DNA of 64,000 nt from Opitutaceae bacterium. GTDB lineage: Bacteria > Verrucomicrobiota > Verrucomicrobiia > Opitutales > Opitutaceae. The notes beneath the pieces are model-generated. The model did not search any database, was not told the DNA's origin, and worked only from the letters and a program-made list of their open reading frames with translations. A program made the position numbers and the translations under genes. Where the stretch lies: NCBI GenBank assembly GCA_027482185.1, contig JAIXWF010000013.1, forward strand, positions 1,364,001-1,428,000. The letters run 5' to 3'. Positions 17,394 through 26,535 of the stretch are shown here, in pieces; the first letter of the stretch is position 1, and each line of letters opens with the position of its first letter.

Positions 17394-19493
17394 TTAGTAT
17401 TCGAGCGAGAGCTGCACGCCGAAGCGACGGGGAGCGCCCGGAGCGCCGGCGAAGATCTCGGGATTGATGAACTGATAGTAGTCTTTCCGGAAAAGGTTAT
17501 GGGCATAGACGGCGCCCGTCCATTGGCCGTAGCGGTAGCGGAGCTGAGCATTCACGATGCCATAAGCCTTCTGCACGAACCGCGCGGTGTTGCGCTCGTC
17601 GTAGGCGGTGCGGCCGACGGCGGCGAAGCTGGCGTTGGCGGAGAAGCCGTGCGCGAGATCGACGGTGACGCCGGCGCGAAGCGTGGAGCGGGGGACGTAG
17701 GGAACTTGCTTGCCGTTGACGCTCGTGCCGGTGGCGTCGCGGTGATCCTCGAACGTGGCCTCGGTGTAGCCGGCCTGAAGGTCGAGCCAGACGCGGTCGA
17801 CGGGGCTGTAGATGAACTTGGCTTCGAAGCCGCGGGAAAGGACCTCGGCGGCGTTGACGACGACGAAGTCGGTCGAGTTCGGGACCGTGCGCTCGAACTG
17901 GTAGTCGCGAACCTTCGTGTAGAAGCCGAGGAGACTGCCGCCGAAACGGTCCTTGGGCGCGCCGAAGGTGAGGCCGATTTCATTGGCCCACTGGCGTTCC
18001 GCTTTGAAGGCGGCGAGGGCCGGATTGCCGGTGAAGGCGCTGTAGCCGCGGGGCTTTTGGGCGACGGACGTGCGGGCGTGCACGCCGAGGGATTTCGAGA
18101 GGTTGTGCGCGAGGCCGGCGCTGGCGGAGAGGGCGCTGCCCTTTTGGTCGGCGCGGAGGCGCGGGTCTTGCGGCGAAGGGAAACCGTAGCTGTTGGACGC
18201 GGCCTTGGTGCGGTCGATCTCGGAGCGGGCGGTTTCCACGCGGGCCCCGACTTTGAGAAGGGTCTGCGCGGAGAGCGGGAAGTCGGCGTTGGCGTAGCCG
18301 GCCAGTCCCGTCTGATCGAGCGAGGAGAGCGTGCGCTCGGTCTGCACGAAATTCGGCGGGACGAAGGCGCTCGGCGGGACGATGAACTGGCGGAGGGCGT
18401 TGCCCTCGGTGTCATGGTCGAAATAGAAGAGACCGGCGCGCCACTGGGCGTTGTCGGGGCCGGGCAGGGACTCGAAGCGCAGTTCCTGGGTCCAGGTTTC
18501 TTCGTTTTGAAGAACGCGGGAAAACGCCGCGGGGAAAGGCGAGAGGTCGAGGTCGGTGACGGCCGGATCGACGTCGAAGGACTGGCGCGAGGTGGTCGCG
18601 ATCAAGGTGCCGACGTCGAATTTCCGCTTGGCCTGAAAGGAATATTGGTAGCGCTCGATGGCGGTCTGCCCGGCGGTGTCGGACGCGACGGAGAAGGGAT
18701 CCGCGCTGAAGAGAGAGGTAAGGCGGCCGTCGTCATCGCGGGCGCGTTCATAGAAGAGGCCGACGCGGATCTGGGTGTTGGCATCGGGTCGGAAGAAGAG
18801 GGCGCCGCGGGCAGCGACCTCGGAGCGGTCGTCGGCGGTTTTCTTTTTCGCAGTGTTCGTGATGTAGCCTTCGCGGTCGGAGAGACCGAGGGCGAGGCTG
18901 TAGCCGCCTTGGGAGCCGAGCGGGCCGTCGAAGGCGGCCTGCAGGGAAGAGAAGTTGAAGGAGCCGTAATCGAGGAGGACCTTGCCGCGGTGGCGGGTGC
19001 CGGGGGTACGGGTCTTGAGATCGATCACGCCGCCGGGGGCGTTGCGGCCGTAGTCGGTGCCTTGCGGGCCGGCTTTGACGGTGAAGCTCTCGAGGCCGAG
19101 AAGGGAACTCGGGTAGCCGGAGACGGAGATGCCCGGGACGTCGTCGATCACGTAGGCGACGGACGGCGAGGTGAAGAAAATGGAATTGGTGAGACCGCGG
19201 AGGGAGATCACGTCGCCGTAGCCGCGGGTGTCGCTGTTGCTGCTGGCGAGATTGGGGGCCGCGCCGGTGAGGTCCTGGAGGCGGGCGATGCCCTGCTGCT
19301 CAAGGAGGTAGCCGTTGAGGACGGCGGAGGAATTTTGGATGCGCAGGCCGTCGAGCCCGAATTCGGCTTCGACGCGGAACGGCGAGAGCACGGTGGTTTC
19401 GGCGGCGGCGGCGCGCGGGTTGGACGCGACGGCGGCGGCAGTGGTGATAACCGAGGCGGCGAAGAGGCGCCGGAAGGCGCGGTGGGAGGGCAT
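17394..19493 (-). CDS. TonB-dependent outer-membrane receptor (siderophore-receptor-like)
   Basis: A 699-residue outer-membrane receptor. The signal peptide is followed by a plug domain: a TVLSPFRV TonB-box-like start, LQDLTGAAPNL, VISLRGL, and then FTVKAGPQGTDYGRNAPGG near residue 150. A beta-barrel follows and ends in LSLEY with the terminal aromatic residue recognised by BAM. The organisation matches classic iron-complex/vitamin receptors rather than the larger receptor at 46351. The start ATG (MPSHRAF) is chosen at the signal peptide. It is flanked on both sides by beta-propeller genes on the same strand, with 215 bp upstream that may hold a promoter. The ligand is unknown. Confidence 0.92.
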   Translation of the reverse strand: MPSHRAFRRLFAASVITTAAAVASNPRAAAAETTVLSPFRVEAEFGLDGLRIQNSSAVLNGYLLEQQGIARLQDLTGAAPNLASSNSDTRGYGDVISLRGLTNSIFFTSPSVAYVIDDVPGISVSGYPSSLLGLESFTVKAGPQGTDYGRNAPGGVIDLKTRTPGTRHRGKVLLDYGSFNFSSLQAAFDGPLGSQGGYSLALGLSDREGYITNTAKKKTADDRSEVAARGALFFRPDANTQIRVGLFYERARDDDGRLTSLFSADPFSVASDTAGQTAIERYQYSFQAKRKFDVGTLIATTSRQSFDVDPAVTDLDLSPFPAAFSRVLQNEETWTQELRFESLPGPDNAQWRAGLFYFDHDTEGNALRQFIVPPSAFVPPNFVQTERTLSSLDQTGLAGYANADFPLSAQTLLKVGARVETARSEIDRTKAASNSYGFPSPQDPRLRADQKGSALSASAGLAHNLSKSLGVHARTSVAQKPRGYSAFTGNPALAAFKAERQWANEIGLTFGAPKDRFGGSLLGFYTKVRDYQFERTVPNSTDFVVVNAAEVLSRGFEAKFIYSPVDRVWLDLQAGYTEATFEDHRDATGTSVNGKQVPYVPRSTLRAGVTVDLAHGFSANASFAAVGRTAYDERNTARFVQKAYGIVNAQLRYRYGQWTGAVYAHNLFRKDYYQFINPEIFAGAPGAPRRFGVQLSLEY

Positions 19494-19708
19494 CGAGGTG
19501 GGCAGGGAGAGAATCTCTCTGAGGCGCCGCAAGAGTGCGGCGACCGCGAAAAGACGTTCCTCCCTTGCCCGAAGATGCGACCGGGCGTCCAGATTTTTCG
19601 CCGCGAAGCGCGGCCGAAGTTTCGCGCGGGAGCGCGGTTCAACCGGTTGGGCGATGCGGCCGGCGAAACCGCCGGAAGGCGGAACGCCGAGCGCGGCGGG
19701 CCGGCGGA

Positions 19709-21076
19709 TCAGGGCGCCTGGGCGACGGCGATGAGTTTGTCGCGGGTGCGGAAGAAGAGGGTGCCGGCTGAGATCGCGGGGGTGGAGAGGCAGGTTTCGC
19801 CGAGGGGATTGCTCGCGAGGACGGAGAATGAGGGGCCGACGGGGACGACGAAAACGTTGCCCAGTTCGCTCGTGAAATAGAGGTGGCGGCCGTCGGAGAC
19901 GGGAGAGGACGTGTAGCCTTCGCTCGTTTTCGAGAGGCGCTCGCTGAAGCGGATCTCGCCGGTCTTGGCGTCGAAACAGGTCAGGAGGCCGACGTCGGTG
20001 CAGCCGAACAGGAGGTCGCCGACGACGAGCGGCGTCTGCATGTAGCTGCCTTTGCGGTCATGGTTCCACGCGACGCCGGGCTTCAGCGCACCGGTGTCGT
20101 CGGGCGTGAGGTCGCCGGTGGCGTCGACGCGGATGGCCCGCATCGGGCGCGAGCGACCGTGGGCGCTGGTGAAGAAAATCAGGTCGCCGGACGCGACGGG
20201 CGTGGGGACGGGGATGTCGCCGCCGCCGTCGTATTTCCAAAGCTCCTTGCCCGTGGCGAAATCGTAGCCGCCGGCGTGGTGCCAGCCGTTGACGGCGATC
20301 TGGGTGCGGCCGGCGGCGGTGACGACGGTGGGCGTGCCCCAGGTGGGAACGTCTTTGCGCGCGGTGCGCCACAGTTCCTTGCCGGTCGCGACCTCGAAGA
20401 CGGCGAGGAAGGAGTCTTTCTGCACGTCGACCTGCACGACGACCTTGCCGTCGTGGATGATCGGCGAGCTGGCAAAGCCCCATTGGGCGGTGGGGACCTG
20501 GAAGTACCCGGAGTCCATCGGGCCGAGGTCTTTTTTCCAGAGGAGCGCGCCGTCGGCGGCGTTGAAACAGAAGAGTCCTTCGGAACCGAAGATCGCGACG
20601 ACGTGGCGGCCGTCGGTGGCGGGCGTGGAGTTGCAATGCGTGGCCTTGGTGTGGCGGGCGACGCGCGGGGCGGATTCGTGGCCGAGGACGTTCCAGAGGA
20701 TCTTTCCGGAGGTGCGGTCGAGGGCGAGGAGGCGCCATTGGTTTTTGCCGGAGTCGGGCGCGGAGCCGATGTCGCCGTAGAGCCCGACTTTGAGGGAGGA
20801 TTTTTCGCCCTCGGCGACGGCGGTGGCGACGTAGACGCGGTCGCCCCAGACGATGGGCGACGCGTGCGAGAGCCCGGGAATCGGCGTTTGCCAGCGGATG
20901 TTTTCGCCGGTGGCGGCGTTCCACTTCGTGGGCAGCGCGACAGATTGGTCGAGACCGCTGGCCGCGGGGCCGCGGTATTGGGGCCAGTTGGCCGCGGAAG
21001 CGCGGGACGCGGAAACCGCGGTGGCCGCGGCGACCAGCAGGAACGACGCGAGTCGAAGGGCGGCGGGGTTTTTCAT
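19709..21076 (-). CDS. PQQ-like beta-propeller protein
   Basis: A 455-residue exported propeller. The signal peptide (to about residue 28) is followed by ANWPQYRGPAASGLD, the set's start motif. Docking motifs include LDRTSGKILW, FNAADGALLW and FEVATGKELW, and the protein closes with LFFRTRDKLIAVAQ. It is the last of four propeller genes in a row on this strand, 80 bp after the previous stop and 215 bp before the TonB receptor gene. No catalytic residues beyond the fold were recognised, so a sugar or quinone dehydrogenase activity should not be assumed. Export to periplasm or surface is likely. Confidence 0.9.
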   Translation of the reverse strand: MKNPAALRLASFLLVAAATAVSASRASAANWPQYRGPAASGLDQSVALPTKWNAATGENIRWQTPIPGLSHASPIVWGDRVYVATAVAEGEKSSLKVGLYGDIGSAPDSGKNQWRLLALDRTSGKILWNVLGHESAPRVARHTKATHCNSTPATDGRHVVAIFGSEGLFCFNAADGALLWKKDLGPMDSGYFQVPTAQWGFASSPIIHDGKVVVQVDVQKDSFLAVFEVATGKELWRTARKDVPTWGTPTVVTAAGRTQIAVNGWHHAGGYDFATGKELWKYDGGGDIPVPTPVASGDLIFFTSAHGRSRPMRAIRVDATGDLTPDDTGALKPGVAWNHDRKGSYMQTPLVVGDLLFGCTDVGLLTCFDAKTGEIRFSERLSKTSEGYTSSPVSDGRHLYFTSELGNVFVVPVGPSFSVLASNPLGETCLSTPAISAGTLFFRTRDKLIAVAQAP

Positions 21077-21156
21077 CGGGCGAAGCGAAACGGGGTCGGG
21101 TCCCGGTGCAAGCCGCGAGGCGGCCCATGGTGAACCGGGGCGACCAGCCGGAGCGC

Positions 21157-22419
21157 TCACGGTTGCGCCGGGGAGGTCGCGGGGTCGCCGAGTCGGTACA
21201 GGTGCCGCGTCGTGCGGACGAAGAGCGCGCCCTCGCCCGCGGCCGGCGAGGCGAAGGCGGGTTCGCCGAGGGGATTGGTCGCGAGGACGGAAAACTCGCG
21301 GCCGGCGCGCACGACCTTGGTGGTCCCGTCCTCGGCGAGGAAGTAGAGTCGGCCCGCGCCCGCGATCGGCGAGGCGCTGTGGGGGCCGCCGATGCGTTCC
21401 TGCCAGTGGACGCGGCCGGTCCGGGCGTCCCAGCACGTCGCGATCCCGGCATTGTTCACCGCGTAAAGTTCGTCGCCGAGCACGACCAGCGCGGGCCCGA
21501 GCGGAGCGCCCTTGGAGGCGCGCCATGCCACGTGGGTCTCGGTGACATCGCCGCTGCCATCCGGCCGGATGGCGAGCAGGTCCGAGCGCAATTGCCCGGC
21601 GGAAACAAACACGAGGCCGTGCGCGAAGACCGGCCGCGGGGCCAGGGCACTGTCGGCGCGATACCGCACGCGCCAGAGCTCGCGGCCGTCGGCGGGATCG
21701 ACGGCGGACACGGCGTAGCGGCCCGGAATCACGATCTGGGGGCGGCCCGCGACCTCGATGAGCAGCGGCGTGCCGAACGAGAATTTCAGTTTCGCCTGCA
21801 GCGCGTGCGGCCGCCGCCAAAGGGTTTTCCCGGTGTGCTTGTCGAGCGCGACGACGAACGGCGCGGTGGCGCATTCGGCCACGTAAATCAGGCGGTCGCC
21901 GGCGAGGATGGGCGATCCGCCGTTGGGCGGGATGGGATCGAAGAGCAGGCGCGGGTTGCGCCACAGAATCTTGCCCGTGAGGTCGAGGCAGGCAGCGCCG
22001 TGGTGCCCGAAATAAACATAGAGTCGCTCGCCTTCGATGATCGGCGTCGGACACGCGGGCGAACTGAGTTGGTGCACCGGCGGCGGCGGCAGGCCCGCCG
22101 TGCCAAAGACCTCGGTGTGCCACGCGACGCGTCCCGTCGAGGCTTCGAAACAAAAAACGTGCAACCCCGCCGACGGTTCTTCCCCGGCCAAGGTGGCGGT
22201 CGTCAGGAAAATCCGGCCGCCGCTGACAACCGGAGTGGACCAACCCGAGCCCGGAACCGCTTGCTGCCAAACGACGTTTTTCTCCGCCGACCATTCGGTC
22301 GGGAGGCTGGCGGCGGTCGAAACGCCCTGGCCGGTCGGGCCGCGAAATTCGGGCCAGTCCGCGGCGGCGGCGAGGCCCGAAGTCGTAACCAGCAGGGACA
22401 GGAAGAGAGCTCGGAACAT
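21157..22419 (-). CDS. PQQ-like beta-propeller protein (paralogue of the gene at 29883-31166)
   Basis: A 420-residue exported propeller. The signal peptide MFRALFLSLLVTTSGLAAA is followed by ADWPEFRGPTGQGVS. Blade motifs include FEASTGRVAW, LDKHTGKTLW, WDARTGRVHW and a closing LFVRTTRHLYRLG. It is clearly a close paralogue of the product of 29883-31166: the first 45 mature residues align almost position by position, and both share HHG..A.LDL.GKILWRN. It lies 35 bp after the previous propeller gene. The function is unknown. Confidence 0.9.
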   Translation of the reverse strand: MFRALFLSLLVTTSGLAAAADWPEFRGPTGQGVSTAASLPTEWSAEKNVVWQQAVPGSGWSTPVVSGGRIFLTTATLAGEEPSAGLHVFCFEASTGRVAWHTEVFGTAGLPPPPVHQLSSPACPTPIIEGERLYVYFGHHGAACLDLTGKILWRNPRLLFDPIPPNGGSPILAGDRLIYVAECATAPFVVALDKHTGKTLWRRPHALQAKLKFSFGTPLLIEVAGRPQIVIPGRYAVSAVDPADGRELWRVRYRADSALAPRPVFAHGLVFVSAGQLRSDLLAIRPDGSGDVTETHVAWRASKGAPLGPALVVLGDELYAVNNAGIATCWDARTGRVHWQERIGGPHSASPIAGAGRLYFLAEDGTTKVVRAGREFSVLATNPLGEPAFASPAAGEGALFVRTTRHLYRLGDPATSPAQP

Positions 22420-22454
22420 CAAGGATTGCGGAGGGCCGGCGCGGCGATGCGCCG

Positions 22455-23846
22455 TCAGGGTTCGACCGCGAGCGCGAACAGCTGTTTCTGGCCGGTGATG
22501 AAGAGGGTGCCGTGCGCGGCGACGGGGGTGCCGTGGGCGACGTCGGGGAGCGAGTTGTTGGAAGCGAGGAGTTTTTTCTCGCGGCCGGCGGCGAAGACCG
22601 CGACGACGCCCTCGGAGCTTTGGACGTAGACCCTGCCGTCGGCGACGAGCGGGGAGCCCCAGATGTTGGACTTCAAATCGTGCCGCCAGAGCTTTTCCCC
22701 GGTGGCGGCATCGACGCAGTAAACGTAGCCCGGCGTATCGGCGGCGTAGAGCAGGCCGTCGTGGACGACGGGCATCGAGATGCTGTCGCTGAAGTCTTCG
22801 CCGGCCAAGCGCCAGATCTCGGCGGTCTGGGTGACGTCGCCGCGCTGCCGGGCGTCGAGGCAACGGAGGATGCCGGGGCCGGTGCCGGCCTCGGGCTCGC
22901 CGATGGCGGCGAAGACGCGGTCGCCGACGAAGACCGGGGCGGCGACGAATTGGAACAGGGTTTCCGGTTCGCCGGCGGCGGAGGATTTTTCGTGGGCCTT
23001 GCCGTTGAACTTCCAGAGCAGTTTGCCGGTGGCGGGCTCGAAGGCGTAGAGCCAGCCGTCGCCGCCGGGGAAGGCGATTTGCGGGACCCCGGCGACGACG
23101 CCGTATCCGGGCGAGCCCCACTGGCCGGTGAGGATGCGGTCGCCGGGGGAGTTGTCCTGCCAGAGAATTTTTCCGGTGCCGGCCTCCACGGCGAGGAAAC
23201 TGGGGGCGGCCGGGTTTTTGACTTTGCCGGATTTGTAGTCGGCGGAGTGGCCCGTGACGACGAAGACGCGGCCGTCGACGACGAGGGGGGAAGAGGCGGA
23301 GGCTTGGTTGGGTTGGACGCCGAGTTTGGCGCGCAAGTCGAGGGACCAGACCTCGCGGCCATCGGCGACGGCGCGACAGACAAGCTCGGCGCGGTTGCTG
23401 ACGTAGTAGAGGAAATCGCCGGCGACGCAGGGCGTGGAGCAGATGCCGATGGTACGGTCGTCTTCGGCGGCGTCGGCGAGTTTCTCGTGGGCGACGGACC
23501 AGAGGAGTTTGCCGTCGCGGGTGGAAAAGCATTTGAGGACGCCGCGCTGCGGGCCGCCGTCGTTCCCGTCGGCGTCGGTGCCGATGAAGACGCGGTCACC
23601 GCCGACGACGGGGGCGCCGAAGGTGACCCGGCCGAGCGGGGCGGACCAGCGTAGGTTTTTCGGCGGGGATTTTCCGTCGGCGCGCCAGTCGACCGGGAGG
23701 TTGGTTGCGGCGGAAACGTGGTTGCGCTCGGGCCGGCCGCCGAGCATCGGCGATTCGGCGGCGGGAACGGCAACGAGCAGGGAGGCGGAGGCGAGGAAGG
23801 TCCCGGCTCGCGCGAACCGGGCCGCAGATCGGAGGAGAAGTTTCAT
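22455..23846 (-). CDS. PQQ-like beta-propeller protein
   Basis: A 463-residue exported propeller with a signal peptide to about residue 30. It is followed by ESPMLGGRPERNHVS, a diverged start motif most like that of the protein at 13432 (WGGSPSRN). Docking motifs LEAGTGKILW-like, FEPATGKLLW and VDAATGEKLW are present. The C-terminus ends LFITGQKQLFALAVEP. The start overlaps the upstream propeller stop by 4 bp (ATGA), a strong sign of translational coupling. Like the protein at 13432, it contains an ICST-type loop (GICSTPCVAGDF), placing the two in one subgroup. No enzymatic role can be read from the sequence. Confidence 0.9.
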   Translation of the reverse strand: MKLLLRSAARFARAGTFLASASLLVAVPAAESPMLGGRPERNHVSAATNLPVDWRADGKSPPKNLRWSAPLGRVTFGAPVVGGDRVFIGTDADGNDGGPQRGVLKCFSTRDGKLLWSVAHEKLADAAEDDRTIGICSTPCVAGDFLYYVSNRAELVCRAVADGREVWSLDLRAKLGVQPNQASASSPLVVDGRVFVVTGHSADYKSGKVKNPAAPSFLAVEAGTGKILWQDNSPGDRILTGQWGSPGYGVVAGVPQIAFPGGDGWLYAFEPATGKLLWKFNGKAHEKSSAAGEPETLFQFVAAPVFVGDRVFAAIGEPEAGTGPGILRCLDARQRGDVTQTAEIWRLAGEDFSDSISMPVVHDGLLYAADTPGYVYCVDAATGEKLWRHDLKSNIWGSPLVADGRVYVQSSEGVVAVFAAGREKKLLASNNSLPDVAHGTPVAAHGTLFITGQKQLFALAVEP

Positions 23847-25108
23847 GGGCCGCCGAGGCAAACGAGATGGGTGAAGGTTTTGATGTAGAGCCGGCCGGCG
23901 TCGACGCAGGGCGAGCTGTGGGTGCCCTCGCCGAGTTGACTGCGCCCGAGCTCGCGGAAGGTGTCGCCCGTGGCGAGGACGATCAACTCGCCCTTGGTGG
24001 AGGCGCAGTAAATCTTGCCGTCGACGATGACCGGCGAGCCGAAGAATTCCGCGCGCGGGAGGCGTTCGGACCAAAGCACCTTGCCGGTGGCGGCTTCGAC
24101 GGCGCTGGCGAAGCCGGCGTCGCTGATCAGGTAGATTCGGCCCTCGTGGAAGAGGGGCGTGGGAACGTAGGGCGTCGCGCGTTTGAGCGTCCAGGCGACG
24201 TGGGTGGCGGCGACGTTGCCTTGGCCGCCGAGCTTCACCGCGGAGAGATAGTTGCCCGTGCCGGCGCCGGAGCCGCAGGTGCCGATGACGAGATCGCCGG
24301 CGACAACGGGGGAGGCGACCATGCGCTTGTCGAAGACCGGGGATTCCCAGTTGAGGGCGCCGGTGCGCGCGTCGAGGCCGGAGAGGCCGTGCGCATGGCT
24401 CGAGAGCAGCAGTTCGTCGGCGCCATCTGCACTGCGGTGGACGACCGGGGTGCCGTAGGCGGCGGCGACGTTGGTGTCGCCGCGGGTGGCGCGCGGCGAG
24501 GTCCACACGACGGCGCCGGTTTTGAGATCGAGGGCGACGACCGAACTCGTGCCGTCCTGGTCGTTGGTGACGATGACGCGGCCGTCGTGGATGATGGGCG
24601 AGGCGCCGTGGCCGTGTTGCGCCGAGAAGGGGCCGAGGTCGCGGCGCCAAAGTTCCTGGCCCGCGTGATCGAAGGCGCGGACCCAGAAATGGTCGCGGGA
24701 AACGAAGCAGGCGACGACGCGGTCGGCGTCCACGACAGGCGAAGTGTTGGCGTAGCCGGTATTGCGGTTGCCGAGGCGCGGCATGGGGAGCGCGTAGGTT
24801 TGGCGCCAGAGTTCCCGGCCGTCGGTTTTGCTGAGGCAGAGGAGGACGCGCTCTTTTCCGGCGTCGAGGGCGGTGAGGAGAAAGAGGCGCTCGCCCCAGA
24901 TCACCGGTTGCGAGTGGCTGGCGCCGGCGATGGGTACGCGCCAGACGAACTCTTTTTCGGTCCACGACACGGGCAGGCCGCGCGAGGAACTGACACCGGT
25001 GCCGTTGGGACCGCGGAAACGCGTCCACTCCTGCCCGGCGGCGGAGGCGGCGGCGAAGAACGCGGCGAGGAGGAGGGCGAGCGCCGCGGCGCGCGGGAGG
25101 GTTTTCAT
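23843..25108 (-). CDS. PQQ-like beta-propeller protein
   Basis: A 421-residue exported propeller. The signal peptide MKTLPRAAALALLLAAFFAAASA is followed by QEWTRFRGPNGTGVS. Docking motifs (LDLKTGAVVW, LDARTGALNW, VEAATGKVLW) and the closing LYIKTFTHLVCLGG are seen. It is the first gene of the minus-strand propeller series, with a 145-bp divergent gap upstream shared with the plus-strand propeller at 25254. The next gene overlaps its stop by 4 bp. The N-terminal and C-terminal signatures match those of several other set members, so it probably has the same fold and location. Confidence 0.9.
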   Translation of the reverse strand: MKTLPRAAALALLLAAFFAAASAAGQEWTRFRGPNGTGVSSSRGLPVSWTEKEFVWRVPIAGASHSQPVIWGERLFLLTALDAGKERVLLCLSKTDGRELWRQTYALPMPRLGNRNTGYANTSPVVDADRVVACFVSRDHFWVRAFDHAGQELWRRDLGPFSAQHGHGASPIIHDGRVIVTNDQDGTSSVVALDLKTGAVVWTSPRATRGDTNVAAAYGTPVVHRSADGADELLLSSHAHGLSGLDARTGALNWESPVFDKRMVASPVVAGDLVIGTCGSGAGTGNYLSAVKLGGQGNVAATHVAWTLKRATPYVPTPLFHEGRIYLISDAGFASAVEAATGKVLWSERLPRAEFFGSPVIVDGKIYCASTKGELIVLATGDTFRELGRSQLGEGTHSSPCVDAGRLYIKTFTHLVCLGGP

Positions 25109-25253
25109 GGGGGAAGGGACCGCGGGGCGGCGGCGAAGCGGGGCGAGCAGAGGTGCGGAGGAAATGGCGGTCAAAGGGAATTCGCCGCGCGAGCCGCGCG
25201 CGTTGCGCTTGCCGGGCGCGGGAGAATCGGCGGGAGTCGGCGCACCATCCCCG

Positions 25254-26507
25254 ATGAAAACAAAAATGCGACTGATTTTGGCGGGCGGACTGGCCGGGTT
25301 GGGCCTGACGTTGGGCGGGACGACGCGGGCGGGTGACTGGCCGGGTTGGCGCGGGCCGACGCGCGACGGGCACGCGGCGCCGGGTGAAACGGCGCCGGTG
25401 ACGTGGAGCGAGACCGAGAATGTCGTGTGGCGGGCGCCGGTGCGCGGGCGGGGGCACGGCTCGCCGACGGTGGTGGGCGACCGCATCTTTCTCGCGACGG
25501 CGGACCCGGCGACGCAGGAGCAGCTCGTGCTGGCGTTCGACCGCGCGACCGGCAAGCCGCTGTGGGCAACGGTGGTGCACCGCGGTCCGCTCGAGACGGC
25601 GGGGCACCGCCTTGCGTCGCAGGCGTCATCGACGCTGGCGTGGGACGGGGAGCGGCTGTTCGTGAATTTTTTCAATGCGAAAGCCGTGCATACGACGGCG
25701 CTCACGGCGGACGGGAAGATTGTTTGGCAGACGCGGGTGGCGGACTTTGCGATGCACCAGGGGTTCGGGTCGTCGCCGGTGGTGCATGAGTCGCTGGTGC
25801 TGGTGACGGCGGACAGCCGCGGGGGCGGGCGGATCGCGGGGCTCGACCGGCGGACGGGAAAAATCGTTTGGGAGCAGGCGCGGCCGAAGATCGCGAACTA
25901 TGCGTCGCCGGCGGTGGTGACCGCGGCGGGGCGGACGCAGGTGGTGCTCGCGGGCTGCAACCTGATCGCGAGTTTCGATCCGCTCACGGGCAAGAAATTG
26001 TGGGAATTCGAGGGCTCGACGGAGGAAACGGTGGTGACGGCGGCGACGGACGGGCGGCGGATTTTTGTGGGCGGCGGTTACCCGAGGAACCATGCGGTGG
26101 CGATCGAGGCGGACGGCTCGGGGAAGATCGCGTGGCAGCACAACGTGCGCGTCTACGTGCCGTCGATGCTGGTGCGGGACGGGTACGTCTATGCGCTCCA
26201 GGATGCGGGCACGGTGGCGTGCTGGAAGTCCGACACGGGCGAGGAACTCTGGCGCGAGAAGGTGGACAAGGACTACTACGCGTCGCCGGTGATGGTGGGG
26301 CAGCGCATCTACGCGACGAACCTCACGGGCGCGACGGCGGTGTTCGACGCGACGCCGGCGGGTTTCAAACTGCTCGCGCAAAACCGGCTGGGCGACGAGG
26401 CGCTGGCGAGTCCGGCGATCTGCGGCGGGCGGATTTACCTGCGGCACGCGAAGAAGGGCGAGGCGCGGCAGGAGTTTCTGTGGTGCATCGGGGGAACCAA
26501 AAGTTGA
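25254..26507 (+). CDS. PQQ-like beta-propeller protein
   Basis: A 417-residue exported propeller. The signal peptide MKTKMRLILAGGLAGLGLTL is followed by AGDWPGWRGPTRDGHA. Docking motifs include FDRATGKPLW, LDRRTGKIVW, FDPLTGKKLW and a variant WKSDTGEELW. It is transcribed divergently from the propeller gene at 23843-25108, and the next propeller gene begins 17 bp after its stop in the same direction. The stop codon lies inside a GAGAG-rich repeat that also contains the start of the next gene. The start is the ATG at the signal peptide; a longer upstream reading crosses the divergent promoter region and is rejected. Confidence 0.9.
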   Translation: MKTKMRLILAGGLAGLGLTLGGTTRAGDWPGWRGPTRDGHAAPGETAPVTWSETENVVWRAPVRGRGHGSPTVVGDRIFLATADPATQEQLVLAFDRATGKPLWATVVHRGPLETAGHRLASQASSTLAWDGERLFVNFFNAKAVHTTALTADGKIVWQTRVADFAMHQGFGSSPVVHESLVLVTADSRGGGRIAGLDRRTGKIVWEQARPKIANYASPAVVTAAGRTQVVLAGCNLIASFDPLTGKKLWEFEGSTEETVVTAATDGRRIFVGGGYPRNHAVAIEADGSGKIAWQHNVRVYVPSMLVRDGYVYALQDAGTVACWKSDTGEELWREKVDKDYYASPVMVGQRIYATNLTGATAVFDATPAGFKLLAQNRLGDEALASPAICGGRIYLRHAKKGEARQEFLWCIGGTKS

Positions 26508-26535
26508 GAGCCGAGAGTCGGGAGATGAGAGCCGG
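26502..26535. repeat. GAGAG-type repeat spanning a stop and a start codon
   Basis: AGTTGAGAGCCGAGAGTCGG followed by GAGATGAGAG. It contains the stop codon of one propeller gene (26505-26507) and the ATG of the next (26525). Confidence 0.55.

Noticed and set aside
15131-19880. Two long plus-strand frames (778 and 841 codons)
   Set aside because: Both are antisense to the propeller and TonB receptor genes; they lack domains and are biased to Gly, Glu and Ala.
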